A stretch of 64,000 nucleotides of DNA from Mycolicibacterium chlorophenolicum (GTDB taxonomy: Bacteria; Actinomycetota; Actinomycetes; Mycobacteriales; Mycobacteriaceae): the NCBI RefSeq assembly GCF_001044235.1, contig NZ_JYNL01000023.1, positions 107,662-171,661 on the forward strand, read 5' to 3'. The position numbers and the translations under genes are program-made. Positions 58,887 through 64,000 of the stretch are shown here, one piece after another (within the stretch, counting starts at the first letter, position 1; the number at the start of each line of letters is the position of its first letter). Under the pieces are notes generated by a model. It had not been told where the DNA came from and did no database searches. It was given only the letters and a program-made list of their open reading frames with translations.

Positions 58887-61433
58887 GTGCCGGAGTCGCC
58901 TGATCCAGTCGGTCACAAGCCGAAACGCGGGGAGCTGCGCATCTACCTCGGCGCAGCTCCCGGCGTCGGCAAGACCTACGCCATGCTGGGCGAGGCGCAC
59001 CGGCGCCTGGAGCGAGGGACGGACCTGGTGGCCGGTGTGGTCGAGACCCACGGCCGCAAGAAGACCGCCGAACTGCTCGACGACATCGAGGTCATCCCGC
59101 CGCACTACATCTCCTACCGCGGCAGCCGATTCCCCGAACTCGACGTCCCGGCGATCCTGGCGCGCAAGCCCCAGGTCGTCCTGGTCGACGAACTCGCCCA
59201 CACCAACACCCCGGGCAGCAAGAACGCCAAACGCTGGCAGGACGTCGAGGAACTCCTGGATGCGGGGATCACCGTCGTCAGTACGGTGAACGTGCAGCAC
59301 CTGGAGAGCCTGAACGACGTCGTCACCCAGATCACCGGCATCGAGCAGCAGGAGAAGGTGCCCGACGAGGTGGTGCGCGCCGCCGATCAGATCGAGCTCG
59401 TCGACATCACCCCGGAAGCGTTACGCCGCAGACTTTCTCACGGGAATGTCTACGCGCCCGAGCGGATCGACGCGGCGCTGTCGAACTACTTCCGCCGGGG
59501 CAACCTCACCGCGCTGCGCGAGCTGGCGCTGCTGTGGCTGGCCGATCAGGTCGACGCGGCGCTGGCCAAGTACCGGGAAGAGAACGACATCACCGCGACC
59601 TGGGAGGCGCGCGAACGTGTCGTTGTCGCGGTCACCGGTGGTCCAGAGTCGGAGACGTTGGTGCGCAGAGCCTTTCGCATCGCGTCCAAATCCAGCGCCG
59701 AGCTGATGGTGGTGCACGTCGTCCGCGGCGACGGCCTGTCCGGTGTGTCCGCGTCCCACATGGGCAAGGTCCGCGAAGTCGTGGCCAGCCTGGGCGCGAC
59801 GCTGCACACGGTCGTCGGTGACGACGTGCCCGCCGCGCTGCTGGACTTCGCCCGCGAGATGAACGCCACCCAGCTGGTGCTCGGCACGTCCCGGCGATCC
59901 CGGTGGGCACGCATCTTCGACGAGGGCATCGGGGCGACCGTCGTCCAGGACTCGGAGAAGATCGACGTCCATATGGTCACGCACCCGGAGGCTGCACAGG
60001 GCTTCCGGTGGTCCTCGCTGGCGCCGCGGCGCAACAGCCACCTGGTGTCCTGGCTGGCCGCGGTGATCGTCCCCACCGCGATCTGCGCCCTGGGTGTTTT
60101 CGTGCTGGACGATTTCCTCGCCGTCAGCGGGGAGAGCGCGGTGTTCTTCGTCGGCGTCCTCGTCGTCGCGCTCCTCGGCGGAGTGGCCCCGGCAGCAGTG
60201 TCGGCGGTGCTGTCCGGTCTGCTGCTGAACTACTTCCTCGTCGAGCCCCGCCACACCTTCACGATCGCCGAACCCGACAGCGCGATCACCATCGTGGTGC
60301 TGCTGATGGTCGCCGTGGCCGTCGCCGCCCTGGTCGACAGCTCGGTCAACCGCAGCCGGGAGGCGCGCCGCGCGTCCCAGGAGGCGGAACTGCTGGCCCT
60401 GTTCTCCGGGTCGGTACTGCGCGGCGCCGACCTCGACACCCTGCTCGAGAAGATCCGCGAGACGTATTCACAGCGCGCGGTCAGCCTGATGCGCCGCGAC
60501 GGCGACGGTGAGCGCATCGTGGGCTGCGTGGGCATGGACCCGTGCGTCGACGTCGAGACCGCGGACACGGCGATCGAGGTGGGTGACGACGAGTTCTGGC
60601 TGCTGCTCGCGGGTAAGACACTGCCCGCCCGGGACCGCCGGGTGCTGACCGCGGTCGCCAAGCAGGCTGCCGGGCTGGTCCGGCAGCGGGAACTGGCCGC
60701 GGAGGCGGGACAGGCGGAGGCGATCGCGCAGGCCGACAACCTGCGGCGGTCGCTGCTGTCGGCCGTCAGCCACGACCTGCGCACCCCCCTCGCCGCAGCC
60801 AAGGCCGCCGTGTCCAGCCTGCGCGGCACCGACGTCGCGTTCTCCGAGGAGGACACCGCCGAGTTGCTCGCCACCATCGAGGAATCGATCGATCAGCTCA
60901 CCGCGCTGGTCGGCAACCTGCTCGACTCGTCGCGGCTGGCCGCCGGCGTGGTCCGCCCCGAGCTGCACCAGGTGTACCTGGAGGAGACGGTGCAGCGCGC
61001 CCTGCTCGGCATCAGCCGGGGAACCACCGGCTACGGCCGCGCGGAGCTCGAACGGGTCAAGGTCGACGTCGGCGACGAGGTCGTGATGGCCGACGGCGGC
61101 CTGCTCGAACGCGTGCTGGCCAACCTGATCGACAATGCCCTGCGGTACGCACCCGACGGTCCGGTGCGCGTTTCGGCCGGACGGGTCGGTGATCGTGTGC
61201 TGATCGCGGTCGCCGACGAGGGACCGGGTATCGCGCGCGGCAGGGAGGAGCAGATCTTCGACGCGTTCCAGCGGCTCGGCGACCAGGACAACAGCACCGG
61301 CGTCGGTCTGGGCCTGTCGGTGGCTCGCGGTTTCGTCCAGGCCATGGGCGGGTCGATCTCGGTCGGGGACACTCCCGGCGGCGGTCTGACGGTCGAGATC
61401 GACCTCGCAGCGCCCCAGGAGGGCCGGCCATGA
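58887..61433 (+). CDS. kdpD: Sensor histidine kinase KdpD
   Basis: An 848-residue turgor/K+ sensor. The N-terminal KdpD domain has a Walker A motif (G-A-A-P-G-V-G-K-T, 22-30) and D-E-L-A-H-T-N near 110. A USP domain (about 245-365), four TM helices (about 390-485, DUF4118), a GAF-like region, the HisKA box with H629 in S-H-D-L-R-T-P and a HATPase_c domain follow. It phosphorylates KdpE. The GTG start is 7 bp after kdpC, and the stop overlaps kdpE (ATGA). Confidence 0.96.
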   Translation: MPESPDPVGHKPKRGELRIYLGAAPGVGKTYAMLGEAHRRLERGTDLVAGVVETHGRKKTAELLDDIEVIPPHYISYRGSRFPELDVPAILARKPQVVLVDELAHTNTPGSKNAKRWQDVEELLDAGITVVSTVNVQHLESLNDVVTQITGIEQQEKVPDEVVRAADQIELVDITPEALRRRLSHGNVYAPERIDAALSNYFRRGNLTALRELALLWLADQVDAALAKYREENDITATWEARERVVVAVTGGPESETLVRRAFRIASKSSAELMVVHVVRGDGLSGVSASHMGKVREVVASLGATLHTVVGDDVPAALLDFAREMNATQLVLGTSRRSRWARIFDEGIGATVVQDSEKIDVHMVTHPEAAQGFRWSSLAPRRNSHLVSWLAAVIVPTAICALGVFVLDDFLAVSGESAVFFVGVLVVALLGGVAPAAVSAVLSGLLLNYFLVEPRHTFTIAEPDSAITIVVLLMVAVAVAALVDSSVNRSREARRASQEAELLALFSGSVLRGADLDTLLEKIRETYSQRAVSLMRRDGDGERIVGCVGMDPCVDVETADTAIEVGDDEFWLLLAGKTLPARDRRVLTAVAKQAAGLVRQRELAAEAGQAEAIAQADNLRRSLLSAVSHDLRTPLAAAKAAVSSLRGTDVAFSEEDTAELLATIEESIDQLTALVGNLLDSSRLAAGVVRPELHQVYLEETVQRALLGISRGTTGYGRAELERVKVDVGDEVVMADGGLLERVLANLIDNALRYAPDGPVRVSAGRVGDRVLIAVADEGPGIARGREEQIFDAFQRLGDQDNSTGVGLGLSVARGFVQAMGGSISVGDTPGGGLTVEIDLAAPQEGRP

Positions 61434-62110
61434 CGCGCGTGCTGGTGATCGACGACGAACCGCAGATCCTGCGGGCGCTGCGCATCAACCTGTCGGTGCG
61501 CGGATACGACGTCAGGACGGCGGCCACCGGTGCCGAGGCACTGCGGGCCGCGGCGGATTTCCGGCCCGATGTGGTGGTGCTCGACCTCGGGCTGCCGGAC
61601 ATGAGCGGGATCGACGTGCTGGGTGGACTGCGCGGCTGGTCGTCGGCGCCGGTGCTGGTTCTCTCGGCGCGCACCGACGCGTTCGACAAGGTGGCCGCTC
61701 TCGACGCCGGCGCCGACGACTACGTCACCAAGCCGTTCGGGATGGACGAGTTCCTGGCCCGGTTGCGGGCGGCGGTGCGCCGGTCGACGAGCACCGAGAC
61801 CAGCGCCGAGCCGATCGTCGAAACCTCCTCGTTCACTGTGGATCTGGCGAACAAGGTGGTCACCAAGAACGGCCGGCAGATCCATCTGACACCGACCGAA
61901 TGGGGCATCCTGGAGATCCTCGTCCGCAACAGCGGCAAGCTCGTCACCCGCGAACAGTTGCTCACCGAGGTGTGGGGGCCCACCTACGCGAAATCCAGTC
62001 ACTACCTTCGGGTGTATCTGGCGCAGTTGCGCCGCAAGCTCGAAGACGACCCCTCCCACCCGATCCACCTCCTCACCGAAGCCGGGATGGGGCACCGCTT
62101 CCGGCCCTGA
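61430..62110 (+). CDS. kdpE: Response regulator KdpE (OmpR family)
   Basis: A 226-residue response regulator: receiver domain with phospho-acceptor D52 (V-V-V-L-D-L-G-L-P), conserved Lys in Y-V-T-K-P-F near 104, and a C-terminal OmpR-type winged helix (about 130-225). It activates kdpFABC under K+ limitation. Here it is downstream of and co-linear with kdpFABCD, whereas in M. tuberculosis kdpDE is divergent from kdpFABC. Confidence 0.95.
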   Translation: MTRVLVIDDEPQILRALRINLSVRGYDVRTAATGAEALRAAADFRPDVVVLDLGLPDMSGIDVLGGLRGWSSAPVLVLSARTDAFDKVAALDAGADDYVTKPFGMDEFLARLRAAVRRSTSTETSAEPIVETSSFTVDLANKVVTKNGRQIHLTPTEWGILEILVRNSGKLVTREQLLTEVWGPTYAKSSHYLRVYLAQLRRKLEDDPSHPIHLLTEAGMGHRFRP

Positions 62111-62216
62111 TGAGGTCTTCGGCTCCGCGGTCGTGGCGCCTGTTCAGGAAGCGGCAGGTGAGCAGCACCATCGACGTGGGCGCCACGACAGCGAGGACTG
62201 CGAGCAGATCGGCCAT
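62073..62216 (-). CDS. Possible 47-residue single-TM protein
   Basis: ATG 62216 opens a 47-residue frame with a hydrophobic N-terminal helix (M-A-D-L-L-A-V-L-A-V-V-A-P) followed by C-R-F-L-N-R-R and a polar tail. The last 38 bp are antisense to the kdpE 3' end. The helix recalls the small peptide at the head of kdp, but the evidence is only composition and position. Confidence 0.3.
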   Translation of the reverse strand: MADLLAVLAVVAPTSMVLLTCRFLNRRHDRGAEDLIRAGSGAPSRLR

Positions 62217-62289
62217 GGCTCCACTGTCACGTCGCATGGGCATCGGAGGCCAACGTCTTGACGGTATCCCTACGCCCGGGTGCCGAGTC

Positions 62290-63534
62290 CTAACGTTTCG
62301 CCCTGCGGGCCTGCACCGCGTAGGTGACCATGCCCACACACACCACCGCGGCGCCGGACAGCACCGAGCTCAGCGGCAACGTGAAAGCCAATGTGAGACA
62401 ACCGATCAGGCCCACCGTCGGCAGCACGCGCCGGCCCAGCGTCAGCGCCGACGCGTTGGCGATCGCGTAGTAGAGCAGTACCCCGAAGGACGAGAACCCG
62501 ATCGCGGCGCGAAGGTCGACCAGGGCGGTCACCACCGCGACCACGGCGCCCACCGCCAGCTCGGCGCGGTACGGCGTGCCGTGGTGGGGGTGTACCGCGG
62601 CCAGCGGGTGCGGCAGATGGCGGTCCCGCGCCATCGCCAGCGTGGTGCGGGACACCCCGAGCAGCAGCGCCAGCAGTGCACCCAGTGCGCCGATCGCCGC
62701 GCCGGCGCTGACCACCGGCACCAGACCGGCGAACCCCGCCGCGCGCACGGCCTCGGACAGCGGCGCACCGGCGGCGGCGAGACGGTCGCTGCCCAGCTGG
62801 GCGAGCACCGCCACGGCCACCGCGGCGTACACCACCAGGGTGATGCCCAGCGCGAGCATCACGGCGCGCGGGATGGTCCTGGCCGGGTCGCGCACCTCCT
62901 CGCCGAGCGTCGCGATGCGGGCGTAACCGGCGAACGCGAAGAACAGCAGACCGGCGGCCTGCAGCACCCCGTAGAACGACGTGCCGCCACCCGCCAGCCG
63001 AGCGGCGTCGGCGTCCCCGGAACCCAGCGCCAGAACCACGACCATCGCCAGCACGGCCAGCACCACGGCCACGATCACGCGGGTCAGCAGCGCCGACTTC
63101 TGCACGCCCGCATAGCTGATCGCGGTCAGCGCCACCACCGAGGCCACCGCCACCGCGATGGCGTGGGCCGGCCACGCGTAGTGCCCGATGGTCAACGCCA
63201 TCGCCGCACACGACGCCGTCTTCCCGACGATGAAGCTCCACCCCGCGGTGTGCCCCCAGAACGGCCCGAGGCGCTCCCGGCCGTAGACGTAGGTGCCGCC
63301 CGAACTCGGATAGCGGGCGGCCAGCCACGCCGAGGACATCGCGTTGCAGCACGCCACCACCGCGGCGAGCGCCAGGCCGATCAGCAGCCCCGTTCCGGCC
63401 GCGGCCGCGGCGGGCGCGAGCGCCACGAAGATGCCGGCTCCGATCATGGAGCCGAGTCCGAGGACGACGGTGTCCAGAGTGCCGAGACGTCGCTGCAGGG
63501 CGTTGTCACCCGGCCCGGAGGCGCTCACGCGCAC
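62290..63534 (-). CDS. APC-family amino acid permease
   Basis: A 414-residue transporter with about 12 TM helices. The N-terminal G-L-G-S-M-I-G-A-G-I-F-V segment (residues 26-37) is the substrate-binding unwound helix of APC permeases, and Y-P-S-S-G-G-T-Y-V-Y near 75 is the second family signature. E-E-V-R-D-P-A-R-T-I-P-R-A near 218 also fits. It probably exchanges or imports an amino acid or amine. Two in-frame GTG codons (63534, 63528) are possible starts. Confidence 0.88.
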   Translation of the reverse strand: MRVSASGPGDNALQRRLGTLDTVVLGLGSMIGAGIFVALAPAAAAAGTGLLIGLALAAVVACCNAMSSAWLAARYPSSGGTYVYGRERLGPFWGHTAGWSFIVGKTASCAAMALTIGHYAWPAHAIAVAVASVVALTAISYAGVQKSALLTRVIVAVVLAVLAMVVVLALGSGDADAARLAGGGTSFYGVLQAAGLLFFAFAGYARIATLGEEVRDPARTIPRAVMLALGITLVVYAAVAVAVLAQLGSDRLAAAGAPLSEAVRAAGFAGLVPVVSAGAAIGALGALLALLLGVSRTTLAMARDRHLPHPLAAVHPHHGTPYRAELAVGAVVAVVTALVDLRAAIGFSSFGVLLYYAIANASALTLGRRVLPTVGLIGCLTLAFTLPLSSVLSGAAVVCVGMVTYAVQARRAKR

Positions 63535-63543
63535 ACGGTAGCG

Positions 63544-63810
63544 CTATTTCTGGCGGACCACATTCCCGCCGAGGTACAGCAGGTAGGCGACCAGACCGAG
63601 CACCGCGAACTTGCGGGTCTTACGCGCGGCGATGCCCAGGCCGACGGCCGTCTCGATCCCGCCGTCGATGTAGACGTGGGTGCGGGTGTTCGTCGGGAAC
63701 GCGGGCTTGGTGAAGCCCTCGTAGACCTGCGGCACGACGAAATGGGACAGGCCCGTTCCGGCGAGGACGAGGCCGGCCACCTTCGCGGCACGTGAATTCT
63801 GTTCGGGCAC
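63544..63810 (-). CDS. Small membrane protein, conserved hypothetical
   Basis: An 88-residue protein with two to three hydrophobic segments (K-V-A-G-L-V-L-A-G-T-G-L near 10, a middle G-I-E-T-A-V-G-L-G-I-A and the C-terminal F-A-V-L-G-L-V-A-Y-L-L-Y). The motif H-F-V-V-P-Q-V-Y-E-G-F-T near residue 23 looks like a family signature, but I do not know a function. GTG 63810 is chosen because the frame upstream overlaps the end of the flavin monooxygenase gene, whose stop is 8 bp away. Confidence 0.65.
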   Translation of the reverse strand: MPEQNSRAAKVAGLVLAGTGLSHFVVPQVYEGFTKPAFPTNTRTHVYIDGGIETAVGLGIAARKTRKFAVLGLVAYLLYLGGNVVRQK

Positions 63811-63818
63811 TGGAGGTC

Positions 63819-64000
63819 CTAACTGATCTGGTAGTCGCTGAGCGGGAATTCCGATGCCTCGGTGATCGCGTCGCGCGTCGACATCGGCCGCAGCAGGCTC
63901 GGTTCGCCGTGCGGGTTGAAATAGTACGACCGCGATGATGCGCAGTTGCCCAGTGTCCACAGCGAGTCGCCGAGCAGCTCGGTCATCCGGTCCAGATAGT
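63819..64000 (-). CDS. Flavin-containing monooxygenase, C-terminal end (cut by window edge)
   Basis: The last 60 codons of a leftward gene whose start is beyond the window. The visible part reads M-T-E-L-L-G-D-S-L-W, then N-C-A-S-S-R-S-Y-Y-F-N-P-H-G-E-P-S-L-L-R-P and ends S-D-Y-Q-I-S. The cysteine followed by S-x-Y-Y and a G-E-P...R-P segment is typical of the C-terminus of flavin-dependent (Baeyer-Villiger-type) monooxygenases. It is 8 bp upstream of the small membrane protein gene. Confidence 0.6.
   Translation of the reverse strand, partial: YLDRMTELLGDSLWTLGNCASSRSYYFNPHGEPSLLRPMSTRDAITEASEFPLSDYQIS

Noticed and set aside
63811..63960. N-terminal extension of the small membrane protein (frame 63544-63960)
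   Set aside because: It overlaps the C-terminus of a flavin monooxygenase in another frame; GTG 63810 follows that stop by 8 bp.

Overview
The window is 64 kb of high-GC actinobacterial chromosome. It comes from a mycobacterium, most likely a fast-growing Mycolicibacterium-type species. The evidence is a coenzyme-F420-dependent glucose-6-phosphate dehydrogenase (fgd) with the known active-site numbering (D39/H40/W44), followed by the M. tuberculosis-like gene order pta-ackA, pknG-glnH-glnX, mutT3, thiE / thiO-thiS-thiG and lpqL. A 13E12-type HNH protein, an EthA-like monooxygenase and many GTG starts with 4-bp start/stop overlaps agree with this. No rRNA, tRNA, insertion sequence or CRISPR array was recognised. 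No gene-free gap exceeds 300 bp; the longest is the 235-bp kdp leader.

Layout. 1-3991: end of an HNH protein, a DUF899 gene divergent from an ArsR/SRPBCC pair with palindromic operators, a GNAT enzyme, a luciferase-like oxidoreductase and a small membrane protein. 3973-5747: metallo-beta-lactamase-fold hydrolase divergent from fgd. 5767-13140: a block absent between fgd and pta in M. tuberculosis. It holds an EEP-family hydrolase and, on the minus strand, a tightly overlapping four-gene operon: polytopic membrane protein, cellulose-synthase-like GT2, BcsB-like protein and GT-C-like protein. 13300-16943: pta-ackA and a STAS protein. 17166-21755: pknG-glnH-glnX amino-acid sensing operon. 21924-27524: mutT3, thiE, and a TPP-riboswitch-led thiO-thiS-thiG operon that continues by 4-bp overlaps into an SGNH hydrolase and an ABC exporter.

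27535-32986: an EthA-like Baeyer-Villiger monooxygenase behind a three-dyad EthR-like operator, an epoxide-hydrolase-like protein, and two LpqL-type M28 lipoproteins, the second lacking the catalytic glutamate. 32940-46903: a catabolic island with a PotABCD-type importer, a Rieske oxygenase with a bridging glutamate, a class-III aminotransferase, flavoproteins, an ADP-forming acyl-CoA synthetase, a cupin and an acyl-CoA dehydrogenase. Matching dyads at three promoters and a half-site at a fourth suggest control by the TetR protein inside the island. I infer uptake and degradation of a quaternary-amine or amino-acid-like compound. 46845-53768: a second catabolic island with an NCS2 permease, an SDR, a sugar-isomerase-like TIM barrel, an MHS-type MFS transporter, a split transketolase and a GntR regulator with several operator copies; its substrate is unknown.

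54004-62110: a co-linear kdp potassium-uptake operon (27-aa membrane peptide, kdpF, A, B, C, D, E) behind a structured leader. 62290-64000: an APC-type permease, a small membrane protein and the end of a flavin monooxygenase cut by the window edge.

Most promising for novelty: the inserted polysaccharide-synthase operon; the two regulons with operators readable in the sequence; the TPP-controlled extension into an ABC exporter; the LpqL pseudoenzyme candidate; the 27-aa peptide at the head of kdp.
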